A stretch of 64,000 nt of DNA from positions 310,001-374,000 of the forward strand of contig NZ_CP096258.1 of NCBI RefSeq assembly GCF_023205015.1, in the 5' to 3' direction. The notes below the pieces were generated by a model. That model ran no database searches and was not told the origin of the DNA. It saw nothing but the letters and a program-made list of their open reading frames with translations. The translations under genes and the position numbers were made by a program. Source of the stretch: Providencia rettgeri (GTDB lineage Bacteria; Pseudomonadota; Gammaproteobacteria; Enterobacterales; Enterobacteriaceae). This document shows positions 19,922-28,899 of this stretch, one piece after another. Positions within the stretch are counted from its first letter, which is position 1. Every line of letters begins with the position of its first letter.

Positions 19922-19950
19922 AAAACCCACCTCATTGAGGTGGGTTTTTT
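19922..19950 (+). terminator. Intrinsic terminator of tRNA-Pro
   Basis: A near-perfect hairpin AAAACCCACCTCA / TGAGGTGGGTTTT lies 7 bp after the CCA end and runs into a T tract. Confidence 0.9.
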
Positions 19951-20092
19951 CATTTTTACCCCTTCCTATTTTTCACCTCAACTATTTCAGACTAACTTGG
20001 CTTGCACTCAATCACCTATCTCTGTTGATATATAAGCTGACTCACTCATGTTGTTTTAGGTAAAAACGCTTTTTCATTACAAGGACTCGTTA

Positions 20093-21685
20093 ATGAAAGT
20101 TGATAACGTTTTATCGATACATCTTTGCTGCTTCTTATTCAGTTTTTGTACCATTATTGGTTTTAAAGCTTATAGCACGCCTATAGCGCCTCCAAATGGC
20201 ATTATCCAAGTCCCCTCTACTTGTATCATGATGAATCAAGTACATTTCATTGGGCTTGAGCAAGTAAAAGAAATCGCTCGTAGCCAAGTGAATAAATGGC
20301 GGCAAAAGATAGAAGGCCAGTGCATTGATGAACAAGGCTTGCTTAAATATGCGGATGACATTACGGCAGAGTTAGTTCATGCAGGCTATTTGACCTCTTA
20401 CTTGTATTACCCAGAGCAAACTTTTCTATTTGGTATCCTGCAAGCAAAAATAATAGCAGGAACAGTTTCTTCAGTGGTTTATCAACATGAGCAGGTAGAA
20501 TATAAATCACTTCAACATATATTTCCTTTTCAACTAGGGGATGCGCTTAATCTGCGACAAGTTGAGCAAGGTTTGCACAACTTACAAAATGCATCTTTAA
20601 TCCCTTTTCAAGTCAAATTAATTGCAGATGATAAGCATGAAAACGCCACTCAAATTATAGTGTTAGGCCAGCACCGGCGAGAATTTCAAGGTACTCTCTC
20701 CTTTGAGTCACACTCAATGGCCCATCAGGTAGGCAATACAAATACAGTTAGCCATACTTTTATGGTTGCTAATCCTTTGCTACTAAATGATTTTCTATAT
20801 TCAAATATTAGCCGTCAATTTAGTAACACTGAAGAGACCGAAGTGAAATCAGCCATGTTGTTTTATTCTCTTCCTTATCAATACTGGTTGTTTTCAATAT
20901 TGAGTGGATACCAGAAAAATAAAACGGTCATTGCTAGCAATGATGTTGTTTTACCTCTGCAGCAGCATCATGGTTTCTTATTATTACAAGCCGAGTATTT
21001 ATTAAAGCGAACAGAAAACGCGATGACTTCATTAAGCCTAGGGTCTGAAAGCCAAAAGAGTGACACATTTTTGGCTAATCTACACTTACGAACACAACAA
21101 CGTTTGGCTCATTACATTATCGGTGAGTTGACTCATCAGGTTAGCTTTTTACAGGGTAGCGCTTTAATGGCATTAAAGTATAAACAAGGAACTAGCTGGT
21201 TTGGTGCAAATGCACAGCAAGTTACAGGTTTAAATAAGCCACAGGTTATACAAATCTCGGCTTCTGCAATGAGGGTGGCTTCTCCTTTTCAATATGAAAG
21301 CCAACTTGATGTGCAATTAAGTCGTGATAAGTTAGATGTTTTATTAGAGCAAGAGTCATTTATTGGTTTTGGGGGCGTTAGCGGTTTTATTGGAGGGGGC
21401 GAGCCCTTTGATATGGGGGATAATAGTTTAAAGCTACAAAGTGAGGTCCTCTGGCAGAGCCCATGGCCATATCTGGCTTTATATACCTCGTTAGGTTTAG
21501 GAACAACATCAAATGATAGAGGAACCTTTTGGAAAGAAAATCTATTGCTGGGTGGTAGAGTCGGAGCTAAAGGCCAAATAGGGCGTTTGTCATATCATTT
21601 ATTTGCTGAAACTCCAATTTGGCAAACTGACCAGCTGTTGGTGAATTCAATGAGTACAGGTCTTCAGGTAAGGGTTCATTATTAG
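20093..21685 (+). CDS. Orphan ShlB/FhaC/HecB-type TpsB transporter
   Basis: Outer-membrane Omp85-type pore of two-partner secretion, which exports and sometimes activates a large TpsA hemolysin or adhesin. The 530 residues have a signal-like hydrophobic N-terminus (about 1-28), POTRA domain 1 with the paired cysteines of the family (STC near 43 and GQC near 79) and the GYLTSYLYYPEQ segment near 103-114, POTRA 2 with QLGDALNLRQVEQGLHNLQN near 151-170, and a beta-barrel ending in Tyr. The loop-6 VRGF/Y tetrad reads VSGF at 429-432, so the conserved Arg is Ser430. No tpsA is adjacent; the next gene is dppA. Either it serves a distant TpsA or it is a relic. Confidence 0.85.
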   Translation: MKVDNVLSIHLCCFLFSFCTIIGFKAYSTPIAPPNGIIQVPSTCIMMNQVHFIGLEQVKEIARSQVNKWRQKIEGQCIDEQGLLKYADDITAELVHAGYLTSYLYYPEQTFLFGILQAKIIAGTVSSVVYQHEQVEYKSLQHIFPFQLGDALNLRQVEQGLHNLQNASLIPFQVKLIADDKHENATQIIVLGQHRREFQGTLSFESHSMAHQVGNTNTVSHTFMVANPLLLNDFLYSNISRQFSNTEETEVKSAMLFYSLPYQYWLFSILSGYQKNKTVIASNDVVLPLQQHHGFLLLQAEYLLKRTENAMTSLSLGSESQKSDTFLANLHLRTQQRLAHYIIGELTHQVSFLQGSALMALKYKQGTSWFGANAQQVTGLNKPQVIQISASAMRVASPFQYESQLDVQLSRDKLDVLLEQESFIGFGGVSGFIGGGEPFDMGDNSLKLQSEVLWQSPWPYLALYTSLGLGTTSNDRGTFWKENLLLGGRVGAKGQIGRLSYHLFAETPIWQTDQLLVNSMSTGLQVRVHY

Positions 21686-22303
21686 TTAAATCATAGGGTT
21701 AAGATAGGCAATTGCATCATTCAGGAATGGCCGAATTAATACTAGGCAATTGTAGCTTTTATCGTTGGTATTAAAGCATATTCTGTATTTGGGCAAATAG
21801 AATACAAACTCTTATCAGTGTTATTTTATTCTTTAAGTTATCAGTTAGTTAAAATTTTGTTTAGCATAGTCAGCTGAATGTTTTTTATTTGCTTATAAAA
21901 CAAACTAAATTATTACATACTAAAATAATTTCCATATCAATTCTCTTTAGTGTTTTATTTCGCACTACACTAATAAAAGCACTATATTCGTTCAGTAATT
22001 CAGCACTTAATCACAAATATAAAAATAAATAACCGCAACATAAAACCCTATTCACTACGAATTATATGGTTATAACGCCTGCACCTTGTCCTATACTGTA
22101 AAATTTTAAGCTAAATTGCGATGCTAATTGTTTCTAATATGTTACATAGATTGTAGGTGAGTCATAAATGTGGCTATTGACGAAGTGAGTAACAGTTGAT
22201 TAATTGCACAATGAATAACAAAAAATACAGATACTACATCTGTCGTTTTTATGACGGATTTAGGCATCAAGCAAAACAACATGAACACCATAGGAGCATA
22301 CAG
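21686..22303. other. Long dppA upstream region
   Basis: About 620 bp of AT-rich sequence between tpsB and dppA. It holds no plausible TpsA remnant or other gene. The dppA promoter should lie here; several AT-rich -10-like hexamers exist but none stands out. The last 30 bp contain the CA-rich leader and the dppA ribosome-binding site. Confidence 0.5.
22273..22290 (+). promoter_or_regulatory. CA-rich dppA leader, candidate GcvB RNA site
   Basis: The sequence AAAACAACATGAACACCA lies just upstream of the AGGAG ribosome-binding site. E. coli dppA has a very similar AAACAACAT stretch at this place, which pairs with the GU-rich region of the small RNA GcvB and represses translation. The pairing here is inferred; gcvB is not in the window. 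Confidence 0.45.
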
Positions 22304-23911
22304 ATGCGCTCTATTAAAAAGACAGGTTTACTGACTGTAGGGCTTACATTGGCAGCATTAGCAGTATCAGCATCAGTACAGGCAAAAACGTTAGTTTATT
22401 GTTCAGAAGGTTCCCCAGAGGGCTTTAACCCGCAGTTGTTCACGTCAGGAACAACCTATGATGCAAGTTCAATCCCACTGTATAACCGCTTAGTGGAATT
22501 CAAATTAGGAACGACGGAAATTGAACCGGGCCTAGCGGAAAGCTGGGAAGTGAGTGATGATGGTAAAGAATATACTTTCCATCTACGTAAAGGTGTCAAA
22601 TGGCACTCGAATAAAGAATTTAAGCCAAGCCGTGATTTGAATGCGGACGATGTCATCTATACATTTATGCGTCAAAAAGATGCAAATCACCCATACCATA
22701 AAGTTTCAGGTGGCAGCTATGAATACTTTATGGGAATGGATATGGATAAAATTATCGATAAAGTTGAAAAAGTCGATGATAACACCGTAAAAATTACGTT
22801 AACTCGTCCAGAATCTCCATTCTTAGCCGATATGGCAATGGACTTCGCATCCATTCTTTCTGCTGAATATGCAGATCAGATGTTGAAAGCGGGTACGCCA
22901 GAAAAAGTAGACTTAAACCCAATCGGAACAGGCCCATTTGTTCTGCAACAGTATCAGAAAGACTCCCGTATTCTTTATAAAGCCAACGACCAATATTGGG
23001 GCACAAAACCTAAACTTGACCGTTTAGTCTTCTCTATCACGCCAGATGCTTCCGTTCGTTATGCAAAACTGCAAAAAAATGAATGCCAAGTCATGCCATA
23101 TCCAAATCCGGCTGATTTAGAGCGTATGAAGCAAGATAAAGACATTACGTTAATGGAGCAACCAGGCCTAAACGTCGGTTACCTCTCTTATAATGTCGAG
23201 AAAAAACCGTTAGATAATCAAAAAGTTCGCCAAGCGCTGTCTATGGCGGTGAACAAAGATGCAATTATCGAAGCGGTTTATCAAGGTGCAGGCCAAAAAG
23301 CGAAAAACCTTATCCCACCGACAATGTGGGGCTATAACGATGCTGTGAACGATTACGAATATAATCCTGAAAAAGCGAAAGCCTTATTAGCAGAAGCGGG
23401 TTTCCCGAATGGTTTTGAGATAGACCTGTGGGCGATGCCTGTTCAACGACCATATAACCCAAATGCACGCCGTATGGCGGAAATGATCCAAGCAGACTGG
23501 GCAAAAGTTGGCGTTAAATCAAAAGTTGTCAGCTATGAGTGGGGCGAATACCTCAAACGTGCGAAAGATGGCGAGCCACAAACGGTAATGATGGGGTGGA
23601 CGGGTGACAATGGGGACCCTGATAACTTCTTCGCAACCTTATTTAGCTGCGCCGCAAAAGAGCAAGGTTCTAACTACTCAAAATGGTGTAATGAAAGCTT
23701 TGAAAACTTGATCCAACCTGCGCGCCAAACTGCAGATCACGACAAACGAGTCGAACTGTATAAGCAAGCGCAAGTTGTGATGAATGAGCAGGCGCCAGCT
23801 CTCATTATTGCACACTCCACGGTGTTCGAGCCAGTACGTAAAGAAGTCAAAGGCTATGTGGTTGACCCACTAGGGAAACACCACTTCGAAAACGTCGATA
23901 TTGAGAAGTAA
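22304..23911 (+). CDS. dppA: Dipeptide ABC transporter substrate-binding protein DppA
   Basis: Periplasmic dipeptide- and haem-binding receptor (SBP_bac_5 family). From the ATG at 22304, preceded by AGGAG, it is 535 residues, equal to E. coli DppA. An in-frame extension to 22196 is possible but lacks a ribosome-binding site and would bury the signal peptide. The signal peptide runs MRSIKKTGLL... to AQA-type cleavage after Ala27 (VQA-KTLVYC). Cysteine pairs and the WDTGDN-like MGWTGDNGDPDNFF segment near 430 match the family. First gene of dppABCDF, separated from dppB by a hairpin. Confidence 0.97.
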   Translation: MRSIKKTGLLTVGLTLAALAVSASVQAKTLVYCSEGSPEGFNPQLFTSGTTYDASSIPLYNRLVEFKLGTTEIEPGLAESWEVSDDGKEYTFHLRKGVKWHSNKEFKPSRDLNADDVIYTFMRQKDANHPYHKVSGGSYEYFMGMDMDKIIDKVEKVDDNTVKITLTRPESPFLADMAMDFASILSAEYADQMLKAGTPEKVDLNPIGTGPFVLQQYQKDSRILYKANDQYWGTKPKLDRLVFSITPDASVRYAKLQKNECQVMPYPNPADLERMKQDKDITLMEQPGLNVGYLSYNVEKKPLDNQKVRQALSMAVNKDAIIEAVYQGAGQKAKNLIPPTMWGYNDAVNDYEYNPEKAKALLAEAGFPNGFEIDLWAMPVQRPYNPNARRMAEMIQADWAKVGVKSKVVSYEWGEYLKRAKDGEPQTVMMGWTGDNGDPDNFFATLFSCAAKEQGSNYSKWCNESFENLIQPARQTADHDKRVELYKQAQVVMNEQAPALIIAHSTVFEPVRKEVKGYVVDPLGKHHFENVDIEK

Positions 23912-23930
23912 TCGTATCTAATCTGTCTAT

Positions 23931-23970
23931 GCCCTTCGTTGCTGGTTTAGAGCGGAGGGCGTTTTCTTCT
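23931..23970 (+). terminator. Hairpin between dppA and dppB (attenuating terminator)
   Basis: An 8-bp stem GCCCTTCG / CGGAGGGC (one G-U pair) with a 14-nt loop is followed by GTTTTCTTCT. Located 19 bp after the dppA stop in a 168-bp gap, it probably lets most transcripts end after dppA, giving more receptor than permease. Confidence 0.65.
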
Positions 23971-24079
23971 CTAGAAGAAGCGGAAAAGTTAAGTTGTTTG
24001 TGAGCACCCGGAAAAGCGATTTTCTGAGTAGCCAAACGGACTAAGAGCCGTCAACGGCATTATTAAAGAGATTCAGGAT

Positions 24080-25099
24080 ATGTTGCAATTTATCCTCCGA
24101 CGATTGGGGCTTGTGATCCCCACGTTTATCGGTATTACATTATTAACCTTTGCTTTTGTCCACATGATCCCGGGTGACCCGGTGATGATCATGGCTGGTG
24201 AAAGGGGATTATCCCCTGAAAGGCATGCTTATTTAATGGCTGAACTAGGGCTTGATCAGCCACTTTGGAAGCAATATCTCCATTACATCAATGGGATATT
24301 TCATGGTGATTTAGGGATTTCCCTAAAAAGCCGTATTGGTGTGTGGGAAGAGTTTTTACCGCGTTTTTTAGCGACAGTCGAACTAGCTACCTGCGCCATG
24401 ATTTTTGCGGTTTCTGTTGGGATCCCTGTTGGGGTTTTAGCGGCAGTAAAACGTGGGTCAATTTTTGACCATACTGCCATCGGCCTTTCTTTAACGGGTT
24501 ACTCAATGCCTATCTTCTGGTGGGGGATCATGCTCATCATGCTTGTGTCGGTGCAGTTAGACCTCACCCCAGTAGCTGGCCGAGTCAGTGATACCGTTTT
24601 TCTGGATGACTCCCAGCCTCTAACCGGTTTTATGCTTATTGATACCCTAATTTGGGGGGAGGATGGTGATTTTATTGATGCGGTAGAACACTTAATATTG
24701 CCGTCTATTGTTTTAGGAACGATCCCATTAGCCGTTATTGTGCGTATGACTCGCTCGTCAATGTTGGAAGTGTTGGGAGAAGACTATATTCGTACCGCAC
24801 GGGCTAAAGGCCTTGGCCGCGCGCGCGTCATTTTAATTCACGCATTACGCAACGCATTATTACCCGTAGTCACGGTAATTGGCTTACAGGTTGGGGTGAT
24901 GTTAGCGGGGGCTATTTTAACAGAAACTATTTTCTCATGGCCTGGATTAGGACGCTGGTTAATCGAAGGGTTACAGCGCCGTGACTACCCTGTAGTACAA
25001 GGGGGAGTCTTGCTGGTAGCTACACTGATCATACTCGTAAACTTAGTGGTCGACGTGCTGTATGGCATTGTAAACCCACGTATTCGTCATAAGAAATAA
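24080..25099 (+). CDS. dppB: Dipeptide ABC transporter permease DppB
   Basis: Inner-membrane permease subunit of the dipeptide importer, 339 residues as in E. coli. It starts MLQFILRRLGLVIPTFIGIT, the classical first membrane segment, has about six segments and the cytoplasmic EAA loop (EDYIRTARAKGLGRARVILIH near 234-254), which docks on DppD/DppF. It ends 10 bp before dppC. Confidence 0.96.
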   Translation: MLQFILRRLGLVIPTFIGITLLTFAFVHMIPGDPVMIMAGERGLSPERHAYLMAELGLDQPLWKQYLHYINGIFHGDLGISLKSRIGVWEEFLPRFLATVELATCAMIFAVSVGIPVGVLAAVKRGSIFDHTAIGLSLTGYSMPIFWWGIMLIMLVSVQLDLTPVAGRVSDTVFLDDSQPLTGFMLIDTLIWGEDGDFIDAVEHLILPSIVLGTIPLAVIVRMTRSSMLEVLGEDYIRTARAKGLGRARVILIHALRNALLPVVTVIGLQVGVMLAGAILTETIFSWPGLGRWLIEGLQRRDYPVVQGGVLLVATLIILVNLVVDVLYGIVNPRIRHKK

Positions 25100-25109
25100 G
25101 GAGCGCTAA

Positions 25110-26012
25110 ATGTCTCAATCTACTGAGCCAACTGTTGTCAGCGCCCCGCAGCCGATGACACCATTGCAAGAGTTTTGGCACTATTTTAAGCGTAACAAAG
25201 GGGCCGTTGTCGGGATGTTCTATATTATCCTGATGGTGCTGATTGCGATTTTTGCGGGGGTATTGGCGCCTCACGCACCTGATGAGCAATTTCGTGATTT
25301 TTTACTTGTTCCACCAGTTTGGGAAGATGGGGGAAGTTGGCAGTTTATTTTAGGGACAGATGATGTTGGGCGTGATTTACTTTCCCGCTTAATGTATGGC
25401 GCACGTTTGTCATTGCTAGTAGGCTGCTTAGTCGTTGTTTTATCATTAATTATGGGTGTCACCATTGGGGTGATCGCGGGATATTTTGGTGGTGTTGTTG
25501 ATGCGTTAATCATGCGTGTAGTTGACATCATGTTGGCATTACCGAGCCTATTATTAGCGTTGGTGCTGGTGGCCATTTTTGGCCCGTCCATTGTTAATGC
25601 TTCTATTGCTTTGACGTTTGTTGCTTTGCCACATTACATCAGGCTGACGCGTGCGGCTGTACTGGTGGAAGTCAACCGTGATTATGTCACTGCCTCTCGA
25701 GTTGCGGGTGCGGGAGCGGCTCGTCAAATGTTCATCAATATTTTACCTAACTGTTTGGCACCTTTGATTGTACAGGCCTCTTTAGGTTTTTCGAATGCCA
25801 TTTTAGATATGGCTGCTTTGGGTTTCCTCGGAATGGGCGCACAGCCACCAACTCCTGAATGGGGAACGATGCTGTCTGATGTGTTGCAATTTGCACAAAG
25901 CGCATGGTGGGTAGTGACTTTTCCTGGATTAGCAATTTTATTGACGGTGCTTGCGTTCAACCTGATGGGTGATGGGTTACGTGATGCATTTGATCCAAAA
26001 CTCAAGCAGTGA
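25110..26012 (+). CDS. dppC: Dipeptide ABC transporter permease DppC
   Basis: Second permease subunit, 300 residues (E. coli 300). An N-terminal OppC-type segment (LQEFWHYFKRNKGAVVGMFY, about 18-37) precedes the BPD_transp_1 domain; the EAA loop is visible as VNRDYVTASRVAGAGAARQM near 189-208. The motif GTDDVGRDLLSRLMYGAR near 86-103 is typical of the DppC/OppC family. Ten bases after dppB and 12 before dppD. Confidence 0.96.
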   Translation: MSQSTEPTVVSAPQPMTPLQEFWHYFKRNKGAVVGMFYIILMVLIAIFAGVLAPHAPDEQFRDFLLVPPVWEDGGSWQFILGTDDVGRDLLSRLMYGARLSLLVGCLVVVLSLIMGVTIGVIAGYFGGVVDALIMRVVDIMLALPSLLLALVLVAIFGPSIVNASIALTFVALPHYIRLTRAAVLVEVNRDYVTASRVAGAGAARQMFINILPNCLAPLIVQASLGFSNAILDMAALGFLGMGAQPPTPEWGTMLSDVLQFAQSAWWVVTFPGLAILLTVLAFNLMGDGLRDAFDPKLKQ

Positions 26013-26024
26013 TGAGGTAACCAA

Positions 26025-27005
26025 ATGGCATTGTTAAATGTAGAACAACTTTCGGTACATTTCGGAGACGAAAAAGCACCGTTTCGCGCCGTTGACCGCA
26101 TCAGCTATAGCGTTGATAAAGGCCAGGTCGTTGGTATTGTTGGTGAGTCGGGTTCAGGTAAATCGGTGAGTTCACTCGCGATTATGGGATTGATCGATTA
26201 CCCCGGAAAAGTGATGGCAGATTCATTAAAATTTGATGGACGTGATTTGCTGTCGATCCCTGAAAAAGAACGTAGGCAGATTGTTGGTGCCGATGTTGCG
26301 ATGATTTTCCAAGATCCGATGACCAGTTTAAACCCTTGTTTTACCGTGGGGTATCAGATCATTGAAGCATTGAAAGTGCATCAAGGCGGGAGCAAAAGTA
26401 CACGCAAACAGCGGGCTATTGACCTGTTAGATATGGTGGGGATCCCTGACCCACAATCACGTTTAGATGTGTATCCTCACCAGTTGTCTGGTGGGATGAG
26501 CCAGCGAGTGATGATTGCGATGGCGATAGCATGTCGACCTAAATTATTGATTGCGGATGAACCGACAACAGCGCTAGATGTTACTATTCAAGCCCAAATC
26601 ATTGAATTGTTGTTGGAATTGCAGCAACAAGAAAATATGGCATTAGTGCTTATCACTCATGACCTCGCTTTAGTAGCAGAAGCGGCACATCACATAATTG
26701 TAATGTATGCAGGGCAGGTGGTTGAGTCCGCCAAAGCGAGTGATATTTTTAAACACCCTCGCCATCCTTATACACAAGCGCTACTACGTGCCTTGCCGGA
26801 ATTTGCGACAAATAAATCACGTTTAGCCTCACTTCCCGGTGTGGTTCCCGGAAAATACGATAGGCCAGTGGGCTGTTTATTGAACCCACGTTGTCCGTAT
26901 GCAACGGAGATATGCCGTCAAGAAGAGCCAATGTTACAAACCGTTGGTGATCGCCAAGTCAAATGCCATATGCCACTGGATGATATGGGGAGGCCAACAC
27001 TATGA
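26025..27005 (+). CDS. dppD: Dipeptide ABC transporter ATPase DppD
   Basis: One of two ATP-binding subunits. The 326 residues show Walker A GESGSGKS at 40-47, the Q-loop FQDPMTSLNP near 95-104, the ABC signature LSGGM at 154-158, Walker B LLIADEPTTALD near 172-183 and the switch His in ITHDL. The C-terminal oligopeptide/dipeptide extension carries the cysteine cluster CLLNPRCPYATEIC, which in related proteins binds an iron-sulfur cluster. Its stop overlaps the dppF start by ATGA. Confidence 0.96.
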   Translation: MALLNVEQLSVHFGDEKAPFRAVDRISYSVDKGQVVGIVGESGSGKSVSSLAIMGLIDYPGKVMADSLKFDGRDLLSIPEKERRQIVGADVAMIFQDPMTSLNPCFTVGYQIIEALKVHQGGSKSTRKQRAIDLLDMVGIPDPQSRLDVYPHQLSGGMSQRVMIAMAIACRPKLLIADEPTTALDVTIQAQIIELLLELQQQENMALVLITHDLALVAEAAHHIIVMYAGQVVESAKASDIFKHPRHPYTQALLRALPEFATNKSRLASLPGVVPGKYDRPVGCLLNPRCPYATEICRQEEPMLQTVGDRQVKCHMPLDDMGRPTL

Positions 27006-28006
27006 GTGACAAACAATATACTCCATTACTTAAAGCTGTGGATTTGAAAAAATATTATTCCGTCAAAAGAGGGGTTTTTGCTGCCGAGAAAACCTTAAAA
27101 GCATTGGATGGAGTCTCTTTTGAACTAGAAAGAGGTAAAACACTGGCAGTGGTTGGGGAGTCCGGTTGTGGTAAATCGACATTGGGTCGTTTATTAACCA
27201 TGATTGAGCAACCTTCTGAAGGCGAGTTGTATTATCAAGGCCAAGACTTGTTAATAAAAGATAAGTCTGCAGAGAAGCTACGCCGTCAAAAAATCCAAAT
27301 TGTTTTTCAAAACCCTTATGGCTCGCTAAACCCACGTAAAAAGGTGGGGCAAATTTTGGAAGAGCCGCTATTGATTAATACTTCGCTATCGAAAGAGCAG
27401 CGTAAAGAAAAAGTGCTCTCCATGATGGCTAAAGTGGGCTTGAAAACAGAGCACTATAGCCGATACCCTCATATGTTTTCTGGTGGTCAACGTCAACGTA
27501 TCGCGATAGCACGTGGTTTAATGCTTGACCCTGACATCGTGGTTGCAGATGAACCTGTTTCCGCTCTGGATGTTTCTGTTCGTGCTCAAGTATTAAATCT
27601 GATGATGGATCTACAGCAAGACTTAGGTTTATCTTATGTGTTTATTTCACACGATTTATCGGTGGTAGAGCATATTGCTGATGAAGTCATGGTGATGTAT
27701 TTAGGCCGCTGTGTGGAAAAAGGGACAAAAGAGCAGATTTTTAATAACCCTCTTCATCCTTATACCCAAGCGTTATTATCCGCGACACCAAGGTTGAATC
27801 CAGACGCTCGGCGCGAACGTATTAAATTAACGGGAGAGTTGCCAAGTCCCTTGAACCCACCACCGGGGTGCGCATTCGCCGCGCGTTGTCGTAGAGCATT
27901 TGGTCAGTGTACGCAGCTCCAGCCAACATTGAAGGAATATAACCAACAGTTGGTTGCATGTTTTGCGGTTGATGAAGATGAAAAGCAGATGATTGTTATG
28001 AGTTAA
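27002..28006 (+). CDS. dppF: Dipeptide ABC transporter ATPase DppF
   Basis: Second ATP-binding subunit, 334 residues as in E. coli. Walker A GESGCGKS at 52-59, Q-loop FQNPYGSLNPRKK near 102, signature FSGGQRQRIAIARGL near 158, Walker B VVADEPVSALDVS near 180 and switch His in ISHDLSVVEH. The C-terminal cysteine motif CAFAARCRRAFGQC is present. Translationally coupled to dppD by a 4-bp overlap and followed by a strong terminator. Confidence 0.96.
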   Translation: MSDKQYTPLLKAVDLKKYYSVKRGVFAAEKTLKALDGVSFELERGKTLAVVGESGCGKSTLGRLLTMIEQPSEGELYYQGQDLLIKDKSAEKLRRQKIQIVFQNPYGSLNPRKKVGQILEEPLLINTSLSKEQRKEKVLSMMAKVGLKTEHYSRYPHMFSGGQRQRIAIARGLMLDPDIVVADEPVSALDVSVRAQVLNLMMDLQQDLGLSYVFISHDLSVVEHIADEVMVMYLGRCVEKGTKEQIFNNPLHPYTQALLSATPRLNPDARRERIKLTGELPSPLNPPPGCAFAARCRRAFGQCTQLQPTLKEYNQQLVACFAVDEDEKQMIVMS

Positions 28007-28012
28007 TGTGTG

Positions 28013-28048
28013 AAACGGCAGAAAAGGCTAATTTTCTGCCGTTTTTTA
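28013..28048 (+). terminator. Intrinsic terminator after dppF
   Basis: A 13-bp perfect stem AAACGGCAGAAAA / TTTTCTGCCGTTT with a 6-nt loop and a T tract begins 7 bp after the dppF stop. Confidence 0.9.
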
Positions 28049-28200
28049 TTCAAGTATGCCTTTAATCAGTTTTAACATGTTGTTTGTCCTAAATACCCAA
28101 TCTTTCTTTTTAAGCTACTCTTTTGCAGATAAAATCAAGTATACTGGCTGATGTTCCCGTTTTCTTTAAAAAGCTGCTTGATTAGAAAGGTTGTGGCCAA

Positions 28201-28899
28201 ATGAATACCCGAGTCCAACGCTCACTAACATTAAAAAGTATGGTCGTATTCTTTATGATTACGTTGCTATCACTTGCGCTTTTTTTAGCTATTCAATTCA
28301 GTTACTTAGTTGAACAACGTAAGCAAGATTATTTAGACCAACTCAGTAACGCTGTAGTGCAAATTCAAGAACCATTAACAGATTCATTGCTAAGCTCCGA
28401 TCTTAACGAAGTCAAACGGTTGCTGATAAGTTTAAAAACATCGGGTATTATGGGAAATGCGATTATTACGGTTGATGGCACAACGGTAATGAATCTAAGC
28501 TTTGCAACGCCTAAGCCGATACCTAATTGGGTGACTCATTTTGTGGGGATCCCTGTCGAAATGACCGTGCCGCTGTACGCCTATGGTAATGTTGTGTTGC
28601 AAGCGAAGCCTCAAGGGTATTTAACATTACAGGTTGACCCTAACCGTGTTTATCGGTTCGCATTAAATACACTTGCTTTGATGACAACCACTTATTTGCT
28701 GTTAGTACTCATTATTGCTATTGGAATGACGTGGTGCGTCAGCCGTATGATAGTAAGACCACTGCGAAAAATCGCAATTGAGTTACAGACAAATTCTGAA
28801 GTTAATCAAATTACTGTGTCTGAATATCATCATGACGATGAGCTCGGTTTACTTGCAAAAGGGTATAATCGTCAAAGAAAACAGCAAAAATCAGACTAA
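28201..28899 (+). CDS. Truncated HmsP/PdeK-like membrane sensor (no GGDEF/EAL)
   Basis: The 232 residues correspond to the N-terminal third of HmsP/PdeK (YhjK), a cyclic-di-GMP phosphodiesterase. One membrane segment spans about 13-34, a periplasmic sensor 35-153 with the LPLY-type segment VPLYAYGN, and a second membrane segment 154-179, followed by a HAMP-like linker with VRPLRKIAIEL and HHDDELGLLAKGYNR. Full-length HmsP continues into degenerate GGDEF and EAL domains of over 400 residues; here the frame ends at a stop, and the next 170 bp show no recognisable remnant. The position between dpp and yhjJ agrees with pdeK. It is probably unable to degrade c-di-GMP; a residual membrane role is possible. 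Confidence 0.75.
   Translation: MNTRVQRSLTLKSMVVFFMITLLSLALFLAIQFSYLVEQRKQDYLDQLSNAVVQIQEPLTDSLLSSDLNEVKRLLISLKTSGIMGNAIITVDGTTVMNLSFATPKPIPNWVTHFVGIPVEMTVPLYAYGNVVLQAKPQGYLTLQVDPNRVYRFALNTLALMTTTYLLLVLIIAIGMTWCVSRMIVRPLRKIAIELQTNSEVNQITVSEYHHDDELGLLAKGYNRQRKQQKSD

Noticed and set aside
19690..19953. Minus-strand frame containing RERIRTSDPLVPNQLRYQ across the tRNA
   Set aside because: It is the antisense of tRNA-Pro. This is a well-known false protein call and has no ribosome-binding site.
22196..22303. Longer dppA start adding 36 residues
   Set aside because: It would bury a normal signal peptide and lacks a ribosome-binding site; AGGAG precedes the ATG at 22304.
25724..26101. 125-residue minus-strand frame across dppC-dppD
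   Set aside because: It is antisense to two clear dpp genes and looks like a composition effect.
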